A stretch of 64,000 bases of DNA from Botryosphaeria dothidea (taxonomy: Eukaryota > Ascomycota > Dothideomycetes > Botryosphaeriales > Botryosphaeriaceae), in the NCBI GenBank assembly GCA_011503125.2, contig WWBZ02000016.1, positions 4,278,001 to 4,342,000 on the forward strand, written 5' to 3'. Shown here in pieces: positions 35,233-47,538 of the stretch; position 1 is the first letter of the stretch; the number at the start of each line of letters is the position of its first letter. The notes beneath the pieces are model-generated. The model was not told the origin of the DNA. It saw only the letters and a program-made list of their open reading frames with translations, and did no database searches. The position numbers and the translations under genes were made by a program.

Positions 35233-37653
35233 TCAAAACGGCCTTCCCTCTGTTTGACCAAGGTCTCTCGAGTCTCTTGTGCCCCTCAGATTCTCCCTAT
35301 AGTCTGTCCAAAACTTCAGCCTCTCGATCTCCGTCTTATCTCCTGTCTCACTTACCTTCCATTCCTGCCTGGCCGGAATGAACGCCGCACCGCTCTCTTC
35401 TCCCTTGGACGTCATCGGCTGCGAAGGCGACGACGGGTCCCACCGAGAAACACGATTGTCGTCGACTGGCTCACGCCCGGTGTGACGCTGATGACGCTGA
35501 TTACGCTGATCAACTAGTTCCGCAGCGACGCTGTGCCTATCTCCCACAACGTCCGAGACATGTGGGTAGTGCTGCGCAGTGCTGAGCAGCGGTGACACTA
35601 GACTTGGCCCCGACCTCCCACCATTTGCCTGATTACGGAAGAAATACCTGTCACTGGAATCATCATCATCATCATCGGCGTCGTCATCGTTATCATTGTC
35701 AACTACACCGAACGGTGTCCGCCCACCAGTCGGAGCAGAACCTCCAACTTGCAGAGTCTTGCGTGCGAACGGCTCAGACGCACCGATGGGCGGTGTAGGC
35801 GGAGCGTGGAAGTCAAGATCTTTAAGCTGCCGTTCGTCATGTGCTTCTCCATTGATGCGCTGGGCCACACGCTCGTCCTGCACGGAGATGCCTACGCAAC
35901 CGAAGAAGCTCTCGTCAGAACCGCGGCGCTGGACCCCGGGTGAGCGCTGGTGACTGCTGTTTGTGAACAGGGAAGCCGGCGAGGGGATCAACTTACCGAA
36001 AAAGGTGTTGCCGGTGGGTGAACTTTTGCTGCTCCCGCCAGCACTCTTCTTGTCCTTGTCCGTCGAATTCCTACTCTTCTGGGCCGGGGAAAACGGATTC
36101 GCCTTGGTGACGTGCTGATTCCAGGGCGCAACGGCGAGTTCGGGATCCATGAACTGCCCAATCTGCGTACCACGCCTTTGGTAGTCCCCGTCGGCAGGGA
36201 GTGTGTACTTCAGATGTTGAGGCGAGGTTTGTGCCGAGGATGCAGCGGAAGACTTCCCCTTCTCCTTCTTGCTTTTGGGCCAGAAAGGGACCTCAAACCC
36301 GTCCTTTCGCTTCGCCATGCGATCCGCCATCGATCCGCTGGTCGTGCTCGCATTCAGCATCGGTCGAGTATTGCTCTCACTGCCGGGACTGGGACGAGCA
36401 GAGGAGGTCTCAACACCCTTCCTGCTGCTGTCGTCTTTAGCCCAGCTGGCATCGATGCCAGAGTCTTTTTCCGCGGGCTGAGGCGCCGAAATGGTCTTCT
36501 TGAGGGCCTCACGAGTCTTGCGCTGGCGCCCCTCTCGTTTCTTGACCTTGGCCTCGGCCGCATGTTCAGAAAGCTCTTTGCCCCACTGTGAGAATTTGTC
36601 CGTGACCTTGGAGACGAGAAGATCAAGGTCATCAGGCCTTGACTCGTCATGCACGTATGCCGTGCGCTGAGTGCGACTGCCGTATAGTGAACTGCCTGCG
36701 CGGCCAGGGGTCGTGGCGGAGTTTGACTGCGAGCTCCGGTGACACACGCTCGAAGACGAGTGATGGCGAGCATGGTTCTCCCCATCTCCACGACGGTTCC
36801 TCGCATCTCCCTTCTCATCCTCGCTGATAGCCTTCAGCCCAGCCAACTCCCCGAGCGCCTTCTCCTGCTCCGCGCCAAGCCCGCCCTGCTCCAACCACCT
36901 CACCAGATGCTCGTCTCGCCTCTTATCATACTCCCTCCGCCTCTGCTCTTCCCTCTCGACATCCTCTCTCCGCCGCCTCTCCTGCCACTCCCTCCATCCC
37001 TTGCTCGCCCATCGCCCCAGCACCTCTCCATCGCTCGGCCCCGCCTCCCGGTACATCTGCGCCCACCCCATCCTCCTCCGCAGCTTCTTGGACGCGTCCT
37101 GCCGCGCCCCCGAATGCCTCCGCGCGTACTGCGCCAGGTACGCGTCCTCGGCCGCCTCCCACGCCGCGCGACTCGCGAACCCGGCACCGTTCCGCGGGAC
37201 GACGGGGCGCCCGCCACGAGAAGAAGTCGTGGCGGGCAACGAGATGCTCGACCGCCCAGCCCTCACATCGTTCTTCGGTGGAGGCCGAGGCGCCGTGATG
37301 GTGTGCATCTGCGTGTGGTCGATGCCGCTATTGGTGCTTTGGCTCGTCCCGAAGAAGTCGGCGTTGTCGTGGCTGTTCATGCTCCCGACGGGCTTGCGTG
37401 TTGCGGGGCTGCTGGCGGGCGAGTGGACACGGCTGGACGGCGTGCTGTTGCCGACAGGCTTGCGGCGGACGGGCGAGGGGCTGGTGTTGCTGGTGCTGCT
37501 TGCTGCTCCTGGGTTTGTTGTTGATGATGATGGGGAAGAGAAGGAGGTGGTGAGGGCGGGCCGGTTGGCTTGGGAGGGCGTGCGGTGCCGTGGGGCTTCT
37601 TTCCTGCTCCTCTTCTCGTGGGCGCGGAGCGTTTGGCGCATGGTCTCTTTCAT
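35233..37653 (-). CDS. Large disordered fungal protein of unknown function
   Basis: A single exon of 806 aa from the ATG at 37653 (MKETMRQTLRAHEKRSRKEA); the frame is open to 37767 but the added 38 residues look like leader. I do not recognise the family. It is Ser/Thr/Pro-rich and basic, with one conserved-looking segment at about residues 160-290: an Arg/Trp/Glu-rich amphipathic region (KLRRRMGWAQMYREAG, RWASKGWREWQERRR) that probably forms a coiled coil. A second structured-looking stretch is LDLLVSKVTDKFSQWGKELS. An Asp run (DNDNDDDADDDDDD) lies near residue 685 (ATC-rich DNA at about 35655-35700), and the C-terminus has IERLKFWTDYRENLRG. No membrane span or signal peptide is seen. A GTAAGT at 35996 gives no in-frame splice and was ignored. 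Confidence 0.75.
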   Translation of the reverse strand: MKETMRQTLRAHEKRSRKEAPRHRTPSQANRPALTTSFSSPSSSTTNPGAASSTSNTSPSPVRRKPVGNSTPSSRVHSPASSPATRKPVGSMNSHDNADFFGTSQSTNSGIDHTQMHTITAPRPPPKNDVRAGRSSISLPATTSSRGGRPVVPRNGAGFASRAAWEAAEDAYLAQYARRHSGARQDASKKLRRRMGWAQMYREAGPSDGEVLGRWASKGWREWQERRRREDVEREEQRRREYDKRRDEHLVRWLEQGGLGAEQEKALGELAGLKAISEDEKGDARNRRGDGENHARHHSSSSVCHRSSQSNSATTPGRAGSSLYGSRTQRTAYVHDESRPDDLDLLVSKVTDKFSQWGKELSEHAAEAKVKKREGRQRKTREALKKTISAPQPAEKDSGIDASWAKDDSSRKGVETSSARPSPGSESNTRPMLNASTTSGSMADRMAKRKDGFEVPFWPKSKKEKGKSSAASSAQTSPQHLKYTLPADGDYQRRGTQIGQFMDPELAVAPWNQHVTKANPFSPAQKSRNSTDKDKKSAGGSSKSSPTGNTFFGKLIPSPASLFTNSSHQRSPGVQRRGSDESFFGCVGISVQDERVAQRINGEAHDERQLKDLDFHAPPTPPIGASEPFARKTLQVGGSAPTGGRTPFGVVDNDNDDDADDDDDDSSDRYFFRNQANGGRSGPSLVSPLLSTAQHYPHVSDVVGDRHSVAAELVDQRNQRHQRHTGREPVDDNRVSRWDPSSPSQPMTSKGEESGAAFIPARQEWKVSETGDKTEIERLKFWTDYRENLRGTRDSRDLGQTEGRPF

Positions 37654-38742
37654 GGTGGACGTTGCGTTGAATGGGTGTATGCGTGTGTGTGTGAATATGT
37701 GTTGTGTGTAGGTGACTCCTGGGTTGTCAAATGCTCGGAGAGACGAGTTTCTTGTCTTATCCGGCAAGATCTCAAGTTCTGTGTCTGTACAATATGAGAG
37801 GGTGTGTGAATTAATGAATGAGAGTCGTTGAGTTAATTAAGAGCAAGTGAGTGCGGTCCGTCTGCCGTCACACCTCAAGCCGAGTGTCATCTTCTTATAC
37901 AGACTCGAGAACCGATTGTCTGTGTCTGAACGTGAACAAAGGAACGTGGCGGCAGACAAAGAGTCCTGGAGAGACGAACTTCGAGTGCAGTCTTTGTCGG
38001 TCGGTCGGAGACAAAGAAGTGAGACTGGAAGTCTACAATGACATTGTCTTGCAACGGAAAAAAAAAAGGCAATGACTAAGGATCAATGAATGCCATTGAT
38101 TCTTCTAGACTAGTAACTGAATCAGCGAGGCGGTGTCTTTCGAAGGGTTTGGGAATGGTGATTGTATTGATGTTTCTGTTTTTCTTAGATGTCGCTACAG
38201 ACCCTTCCTTCTTCCCTCCTACACATCATCATCATGATCATCATCCCTGCAGCCACCTACCAACCACCTTCCATGAAGAATGGTTCCCTCGATTACAATT
38301 ATATTCCCTGCTCACCCACCGACTCTATCCTCCCTAACAACCATCTCAGCGTTCCAGCGCTTTCGACCTGAGGTACGGGCGATTGACTGCGCGTTTGGTT
38401 TTTGTGAAAGTGGAACGCGGAGTCCATGTGTGTGATGTGGTCAAGAGGTAAAGGCTAAGAAACTCAAATAGATGCTGAATAACATGGTCCTGATACGGAA
38501 GCAGGAGGAGAAGGGTGGTAGAAAAAGGGAGAAATGCTAAGATGGAAAAAAGAACTTCAGGAGCAGATAGAAGTGAAGACGCCATCAAAAGCAATTCTCA
38601 AACTACACGATATGTCTTTCTAGAACTCTAAGACAAAAAAAGTTAGTTTTCAACATTGATGATAGAGAAAACGGTCAAGCACTTACCCGCATCAAGCGCA
38701 AACTTGTGTATCATCATCATCCCGCACCCCTCACGCCTCACC
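37654..38742. other. Intergenic upstream of the disordered-protein gene / 3' of the GPI protein gene
   Basis: About 1.1 kb. It contains short CATCAT iterations near 38220-38245 and an A-run near 38057. It should hold the promoter of the gene starting at 37653 and the 3' UTR of the gene ending at 38743. No gene is seen. Confidence 0.5.
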
Positions 38743-39711
38743 TCACAACAGCAGTGCCCCAACCATCACACAAATGACACCACCAACCCACCGATCTCCA
38801 ACGAGCACAGCAGCAGCCCCGCCCATCGACGGCTGCGCCTGCGAGCTCGCTGCTGTCGACGGCGCGCTGCTGGACGCGGCGGTCCCAGTCGGCGCGGCCG
38901 TGCTGTGCGAGCATGCGCCACCGCCAGGACACGTCGCGACGGTCGTCGTCAGGACATCAGGGGTGGCATCGCTGCTGCCAGTGCGCGACGACGAGCCGGT
39001 GATGGTCGAGGTCGAGTGGGTGCAGCCGCCAGACAGGGAGCCCGGGCAGATGGTGACGACGATGGTGCTGTTGGGCGCGTCCGAGGCGGTGCTGCCGGTG
39101 CGGCTGGCGATGGAGGGGTCGCCGGTGATAGTCTCGGACGGGGCTGTTGTTGCGGCGGAGGAAGAGGGAGCGGTGGGACCTGGGCTTCTGGACGAAGATG
39201 GGACGGGCTCTGGAGAGCCTGAAGAGGTCGAGGCTCGGCTCGGGAGGATGGTGCCGCTCGTCGGACGCGAAGTGGTGGTCTCTGAGCACGGCACGGTGAG
39301 AATGATGGTGGAGGGGCCGCCGTTGGAGCCGCAAGTGTCGCAGACCGTGACGGTGGTGGTGAAGCCGGGAGGAATTGAGCTGCTAGTCGTGGGAGCGGGC
39401 CGGGTGCTACCGGTATAGGTTTCTGTGATAGTATAGGCGCTTGATGTTAAACCGCCGGTGGGACAGATCGTCACATACGTGGTCGTGTAGGTGGTTGTGT
39501 GGATTGTGGGCAAAGGAGTCGGGCTACTGGAGTTGAGATTTTCGGTACAGGTGGTTAAGACTTCAGTAACGACTGGCGGCGGAGTCGATGATGTTGAACA
39601 TTCTTCGTAGGTAACGACCGTTATATAGCTCGGCGTGAGAATACCTGAGGAGATGCTCTGGGCTGACGCGCCGGCGACTGCAGCCAGGACGGTAATCCCT
39701 GTTGCCTTCAT
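38743..39711 (-). CDS. GPI-anchored Ser/Thr-rich cell-surface protein
   Basis: A single exon of 322 aa. It begins with a cleavable signal peptide (MKATGITVLAAVAGASAQS, likely cut after the AQ or SAQ region). The body is Ser/Thr/Pro-rich with repeated short blocks such as TVVTYEECS, TTYVTICPTGG, TTVTVCDTCGS, TIVVTICPGS and TTVATCPGGG, each with one or two Cys, typical of fungal wall mucins and adhesins. The C-terminus has a small-residue site (SMGGAAAV) followed by the hydrophobic tail VGGVICVMVGALLL, a GPI-attachment signal. It is therefore expected to be O-glycosylated and bound to the plasma membrane or wall. The ligand and role are unknown. Confidence 0.85.
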   Translation of the reverse strand: MKATGITVLAAVAGASAQSISSGILTPSYITVVTYEECSTSSTPPPVVTEVLTTCTENLNSSSPTPLPTIHTTTYTTTYVTICPTGGLTSSAYTITETYTGSTRPAPTTSSSIPPGFTTTVTVCDTCGSNGGPSTIILTVPCSETTTSRPTSGTILPSRASTSSGSPEPVPSSSRSPGPTAPSSSAATTAPSETITGDPSIASRTGSTASDAPNSTIVVTICPGSLSGGCTHSTSTITGSSSRTGSSDATPDVLTTTVATCPGGGACSHSTAAPTGTAASSSAPSTAASSQAQPSMGGAAAVLVGDRWVGGVICVMVGALLL

Positions 39712-40822
39712 AGTTACGAATATGACGACAAGCCGGTTGGTAAGGACACACGTGTAAGGAAATTAGTAGAGCATAGAGAGTTTGGATCGGAGAAAGGAGA
39801 TGCTGTTCGCGAATGAGCGGTACAATGGCGGTAACGATCGGCAGTTGCGACGGAAGCAAAGGAGGGAGGCCAGCGACTAGTTTAAGGAAAGTGGACAGAA
39901 GTTGAGAAGAGGTACGGAGAAGATGCTATATGTACGTTTTCGGTTGTTGATATTCGGATCTTCTCAAGTCGGAATGTTTGATGTCTTGGTATAATAAGTC
40001 TGAGGTGCCACAACCAAGACTTCGTAGTTCAACCAGGACAACAGGAATGTTGCAGCGGTAAGACGAGAACAAGACGATAGGTCGGCAACGGTAACGACAT
40101 GATGCTTGTTCATCGGCCATCCTGGAGCTCCATGCCATCAGTATTCTAACCTTATTGAGGTCTCGAATCTTCTAGGCCGGCAGTGCTGAACTTTACACGT
40201 TTTCCTACAGAATGCTAGGAAGTAAGTCGAGGCTTGTTGCTTACATCAAGGCAAGTCCACCAAATTAATTCCTTTCATTTCGGTATGAGCGTGGCAAAGC
40301 TTAGCGTTGAGCTGCTCGTGGTGTTTCGCGACCTTTTTCTGGCTTGGCCTTCTTGGGTGGCTCTATTCAGGAATCGGTTTAAGGCGTTCTCGGACACCGA
40401 GCATTCCAATTGTAGTCCGGACGATGGATTTGTTGTGAACAAAGAGAGTTGCGTACAGAAAGGGGCCGCGAGACTGGTCATACCGTAAGTTACCATTTGC
40501 AACACCGAGCAACGAATGGGGAGACAGATAAAATTCATGCGCTGATAGAGCAAACAGTCAAGGTTTCACCGCCACCCAATTTATGAGAGACATGTTTCGT
40601 GATTTCAACGGGGTCTTAACTGAGCTCTTCGAACTTTGGCTTTCACGGTCGTTGTGCATTCCTTCGGGCAGCAGCTTGGAGTGTTCCGGCAATTTTGTAA
40701 CGGCACGTTGGGGAAGCGAAGTTCATGGACTGGTTTTTCTGAATTTAATGGGGAGTATCATTGTTCAAGTATATCTTTTTAGCTCATTGCTATTAGGAAA
40801 TTCGTAACCCTATGCCTCGCAT
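39712..40822. other. Intergenic: GPI-protein promoter / enolase 3' region
   Basis: About 1.1 kb between two minus-strand genes. Short plus-strand frames (40234..40488 and 40583..40807) have no recognisable features and are not called. No repeats are seen. Confidence 0.5.
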
Positions 40823-43109
<2,287 letters not shown>

Positions 43110-44447
43110 ATGAGCGGCACCGGTCTGGACCCGGAGCGCGAGCACGCCCTGGACGAGTACAAGGCCAAGCTGCTGGAGTCGCGAGAGTGGGAGGCCAAGC
43201 TCAAGGCCCTGCGGCTGGAGATCAAGGGCCTGCAGCGCGATTACGACGTGTCCGAGGAGAACATCAAGGCCCTGCAGAGCGTCGGCCAGATAATAGGAGA
43301 GGTGCTGAAGCAGCTGGATGAGGAGAGATGTGCGTATGCTTGATGTGCCCGTACGCCCAGCTGTGCTAACGCGATGGCAGTCATCGTCAAGGCGTCGTCC
43401 GGCCCTCGCTATGTCGTCGGCTGCCGCTCCAAGGTCGATAAGGCGAAGCTGAAGCAGGGCACGCGTGTCGCCCTGGACATGACCACCCTGACAATCATGC
43501 GCATGCTTCCCCGTGAAGTCGACCCGCTCGTCTACAACATGTCGTTGGAGGATCCCGGCCAAGTCAGCTTTGGTGGCATCGGCGGTTTGAACGAGCAGAT
43601 CAGAGAGCTGCGTGAAGTCATCGAGCTGCCGCTGAAGAACCCGGAGCTCTTCCTGCGAGTAGGCATCAAGCCGCCAAAGGGTGTCCTGCTCTACGGACCT
43701 CCCGGTACAGGAAAAACACTTTTGGCGCGTGCGGTGGCAAGCAGTCTGGAGACCAACTTTTTGAAGGGCAAGTCTGCATCACATTCATCCATTTGGCCTC
43801 TAGCTAACACCCAGCAGTTGTCTCATCCGCAATTGTCGACAAGTATATCGGTGAGTCCGCCCGTCTCATCCGTGAGATGTTCGGTTATGCCAAGGAACAC
43901 GAGCCCTGCATCATCTTCATGGACGAAATCGATGCCATCGGTGGAAGGAGATTCTCGGAGGGTACCTCGGCGGATCGTGAAATCCAGCGAACATTGATGG
44001 AACTGCTCAACCAACTCGACGGCTTCGACTACTTGGGCAAGACCAAGATCATCATGGCCACTAACCGGCCCGATACCTTGGATCCTGCCCTTCTGCGTGC
44101 CGGTCGTCTGGACAGAAAGATCGAGATTGCCCTTCCCAACGAAGTCGGTCGGTTAGAGATTATGAAGATTCATGCCGCCGGCGTTCAGACTGAGGGAGAG
44201 ATCGACTTCGAGAGCATTGTGAAGATGAGCGACGGCTTCAACGGCGCCGATTTGCGCAACGTCGTCACCGAAGCGTAAGTTCTTCCCTTAGCAAGATCAA
44301 CCAAATGAAAGCTAACTTGGCCTCAGTGGTCTGTTCGCCATCAAGGACTACCGCGATGCTATCAACCAAGACGACTTCAACAAAGCGGTGCGGAAAATGG
44401 CCGAGACGAAGAAGCTGGAAGGCAAGCTGGAGTACCAGAAGCTCTAA
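43110..44447 (+). CDS. RPT4: 26S proteasome regulatory ATPase Rpt4
   Basis: Four exons: 43110..43329, 43381..43767, 43818..44274 and 44327..44447 (introns 50-52 bp), giving 394 aa. It is one of six AAA+ subunits that unfold substrates in the 19S base. The N-terminal coiled coil (residues about 8-70) precedes the OB domain ([31 protein letters not shown]). The AAA module has Walker A GPPGTGKT (about 179-186), Walker [10 protein letters not shown], and the second-region-of-homology arginines in [21 protein letters not shown]. The order and the [11 protein letters not shown] motif fit Rpt4 rather than Rpt1, 2, 3, 5 or 6. Intron 2 (43768..43817) has a GC donor; only that site joins LK to [13 protein letters not shown] in frame. 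Confidence 0.95.
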
Positions 44448-45402
44448 GTACGCTTCTGTCGTACATGTTCTCGTTACGAATAGGGATATTGCGGCAGGCG
44501 TTTTCTTGCGGAAAGGGCTTTGCGCACCAAGGGCATGGGCTCGACAATTGCATGATAGAAGCCGGTTAGCGCTGTAATATATAAGATGAAAAATCTTGAG
44601 CGCAACATGGCTGTGCTGTGAACCCGCGAGCCATCCGCGAAGTGAGCTTCTGTTGGGTCGATACACGAAAGCTGATGATATTAAGACGTAGAGATGATCG
44701 CGTAGTAGATTACCGAGATTCGATGAATATCTTCAGGCGCTCCGTCTGCAGGTTAAATGTGCTTACTCAGGCTATCAGGTGTCGCATCATGAAGCTAGAA
44801 TAATTATGGAAAATGGACGTGTTTGCAAGGGTGTGAATATGGAAGCTCTACGGATAGATTGACGCCGGAATTTTGGCCAAAACTCCCCGTGCTTTCGCTA
44901 CAACGTTGAATTGATAACCTCAACAACCCGTTGCCAACGTAATCGGGTTGCACAGTACCTGTTACATCGAAAGTGCCCAGCCCTTGTTTCGGAGAAGCCT
45001 GAAGGAGTTCAGGAGCTCAGTCCTATGCTCTGGGAACAGGGTCCGGACTTCAGGACTCTTGAGCCACTTACGATAGTAAGGGCCACACTGCTCCCTGGTA
45101 CTGACTACTTGTAGTTACAAAAGGTGTGATGGGTGAATGGCACATGCAGGCTTTCCTCTCGTCGGCTGCTTCGGCATTCAGCGACCGCTGGCCTCGTCCA
45201 TGCTTTCCGGACGCTCTACTGTTCCGGCGCAACAATCGTGCCCATGAACGGAAATGCTCCTGCATAATATTCAGGTGAATCTTTGCGTGCTCAACGAGCT
45301 TCCGCTGTGCGCTAGATCGACGGAAGCATGACTCCCTGCCGGCTTCGAGAGAGTCCCACGGCGGCCAACAACCGATGCTCCCAGCCAAGCAATGGCGAAG
45401 AG
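44448..45402. other. Convergent intergenic region (RPT4 3' end and mitochondrial-protein gene 3' end)
   Basis: 955 bp between convergent genes. It is moderately AT-rich after 44560. No gene is seen. Confidence 0.5.
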
Positions 45403-45969
45403 TTACTTGCTCTCCTTCTTGTCCGTGGTCAGACCTCTGACCTGCGCCTCCAGCGACGTGATCTCCGCTATATGTCCGGGTAACGCCGATCAGCCCTTGC
45501 TGCGGGTTTTCCTGTGAAGCAAAGGCCTTCGGCCAGCACGCAAGACAGCTACGCACCATTCTTTTCTTCCTTTGTTTCCAAGCTCTCGAGCTTCAACCAT
45601 CCCCAGTATAGCACCTGGTAGGTGACGAGCGCGCCGAGGAAGACCTTTGCGACGGGAGCACCAAAGTCCCGGTAGAACGCTCTCTGTTGTGCGCGAAAGC
45701 AGAGACAAGTCAGCTAAGTGTCCTCAAACCTGACTCAATGGATTGCTGTAGAACAGGAGAGACGGATAGTATCTGTGGCGCATGATCGGGAGTCGGTGCG
45801 CACGGTGAGGCGTTGGGTAAGGCGGGCTTACTTGGGCATTGGCATACGTGGAAGACTTCTCTTCCTTAGGCGGATTGGGCGGCTGGTAGGAAGAATACAA
45901 CCTAGCCGCAGGCCGTGGCGACCTGGCAGCTGCGGCGACGAGGGCAGAGGTGGTGCGACGGGACGACAT
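45403..45969 (-). CDS. Small mitochondrial inner-membrane-type protein, four exons
   Basis: Exons 45969..45848, 45772..45730, 45683..45557 and 45467..45403 (introns 75, 46 and 89 bp), giving 118 aa. The start MSSRRTTSALVAAAARSPRP with RPAARLYSS is a strong mitochondrial presequence; an ATG 36 nt upstream (46005) is in frame. After splicing the body reads TYYPSLLFYSNPLSQ/RAFYRDFGAPVAKVF, then a hydrophobic span FLGALVTYQVLYWGWL and a charged C-terminal helix (KLESLETKEEKN/AEITSLEAQV) that could form a coiled coil. Donor choice in exon 1 is decided by phase: the nicer GTAAGC at 45831 shifts the frame, while GTATGC at 45847 keeps it. I do not recognise the family; the layout resembles small respiratory-chain assembly or accessory subunits, which is inference. 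Confidence 0.75.
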
Positions 45970-46449
45970 GGTGCGCAACGTCCCGGCGGCGGAGGTGCCG
46001 ATCATGGCTGTCGTCGAACTACGTGACTCCCTCCAGGCAGCCTCGCAATGGAAATCCTATGACTCCTCGGATGACGGGCGCGATGTTGGCGTTGTCGAGG
46101 CCGGGCAGAGGGGGGGACAGGCAACGTGGTCTTTGGCGGAGCAGTAATAAAAATGGCGTGGTTGCGAGCGCGGGAATTGAAGCTCCCCGTCCCTCCTCGA
46201 CTCCCCGTCTGTATCTCCGCATAAAGATCAACGTAGCCACATTACTCGGCCACCATAACCACTCTCGCCCGTCCTCTGCAAACCACGACCGAGATATCTT
46301 CGGAATAGTATCTCCACACGAACACCGGGCCTAAAACTTTAAAGCTTGCTCCGAAACCGCGCAGCTTCCTTGAGGCCACCTCCACGCTTTCGCCGCACTC
46401 TCTCCACCAAAAGCACCACACCCCAGCTACCGCCGCCCCTCCGAACACA
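45970..46449. promoter_or_regulatory. Divergent promoter region, mitochondrial small protein and YSY6
   Basis: 480 bp between two start codons on opposite strands, so both promoters share it. No specific site is recognised. Confidence 0.5.
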
Positions 46450-46904
46450 ATGGTATGCGCGCAAACACCGTGGCCCCCGCCCGAGTCCTCCCGACATCTG
46501 CCTACCTCTATTGCTTCCCACAACGCAATCCTCAATTCCTCCCTTTCTCCCACACCCACGCCAGAACCGTAGGCTAACCTCGCCACCTTCTTTCGCTCTC
46601 CACAGGCCCAAACCCCGCAGCAGCGCCTCGCCAACGAGCGCTTCGCCAAGTCCGAGGCGGCCAAGCGCGGCAAGCCGCAGACGGCCGTGAAGAAGCAGGA
46701 GGCGCAGAAGAGCCCCATCAGCAAGGGTTGGATCGGTATGTGTGCATTTGCGCTCGCGCATGCGAGCTTCTCCTCCCCCCTTCGATCCCTCTTTCTCCAA
46801 AAAAAAAGTTATCACTAGTTTTCCAACGCTTACTTTCTTCAGTCGTCCTTGCCTTCATCCTTTGCGGCGGCCTCATCTTCGAGCTCCTGCGCCTGTTCTT
46901 CTAG
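46450..46904 (+). CDS. YSY6: Stress-associated ER protein, RAMP4/SERP1 family (Ysy6)
   Basis: Three exons: 46450..46452 (only ATG), 46606..46735 and 46843..46904 (introns 153 and 107 bp), giving 64 aa. The mature sequence begins M-AQTPQQRLANERFAKSEAA, the family hallmark, then KRGKPQTAVKK, SPISKGWIV and a single C-terminal span VVLAFILCGGLIFELLRLFF with no tail, i.e. a tail-anchored ER protein associated with the Sec61 translocon. Length and layout match yeast Ysy6 (65 aa). The ORF is too short and too spliced to stand out from open frames alone, so the splice signals carry the model: ATG/GTATGC, CCACAG/GCC, ATCG/GTATGT and TTCAG/TCG. Confidence 0.88.
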
Positions 46905-47538
46905 ACGACCGGCGACCCATTCGCTCTTTGTCGCAGCAAAACAGCAATCGCTTACAAATTCCTTTGGTGGCCCTGGGAGAACAAGTCTTGGGCATTGGTT
47001 GGAAAGAGGACGTGGTGGTCGAGTTGCAAAAGAGTTTCGATACCCTGAGACGGAGGAAAAGGTTGAGAACTGGGAGCCGTGTGGAAATAAGGGAGGGGAA
47101 GCAGGAGCGTCAGTCCCATTCGCCAGATCAGCTTGCATGTAAGGTCAGAGGGAAGCATTCATTTCTGGTTCTGTTTTTTTTTTGAGACTGCGGAGTTGGG
47201 TTCACATTAGCAAAGTGGTTTTTTCTCTTTTACGTGTCTGAAGATTCTCAAGTCGAGTATCGTTGGGATTGTGGAAGATCAAAAAGCTATTTGCGTGCTT
47301 GGATATACATGCAAAAAGTGCTATCATTTCCGCTGGTGGCCCCGCATATTGGATAGGTTGACAGTCCACTTCAACAAGTGAACGATTCCTCTCAGTTATT
47401 TTGGTATCTTCGCTGCTGGTATCAGATCGCAAACTAAATGCTTCTAGAAAGAAAAAGGTCTATACGCTTGAAGTGAATTACCCCCCCTCTATGCGTAGTC
47501 CTACACCGGACATACGAAATAGCGCCCAAAACTATTGA
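46905..47538. other. Convergent intergenic region (YSY6 and EXS gene 3' ends)
   Basis: 634 bp with T-runs near 47165-47235. Both flanking genes end here. No gene is seen. Confidence 0.55.

Noticed and set aside
35990..36000. GTAAGT donor-like site at 35996 inside the disordered-protein gene
   Set aside because: The donor is phase 1 and no nearby acceptor has the matching phase, so splicing would shift the frame; read-through gives continuous protein.
45773..45831. Alternative intron 1 (GTAAGC donor at 45831) of the small mitochondrial gene
   Set aside because: It is 59 nt and puts the next exon out of frame with RAFYRDFG; the donor at 45847 keeps the frame.
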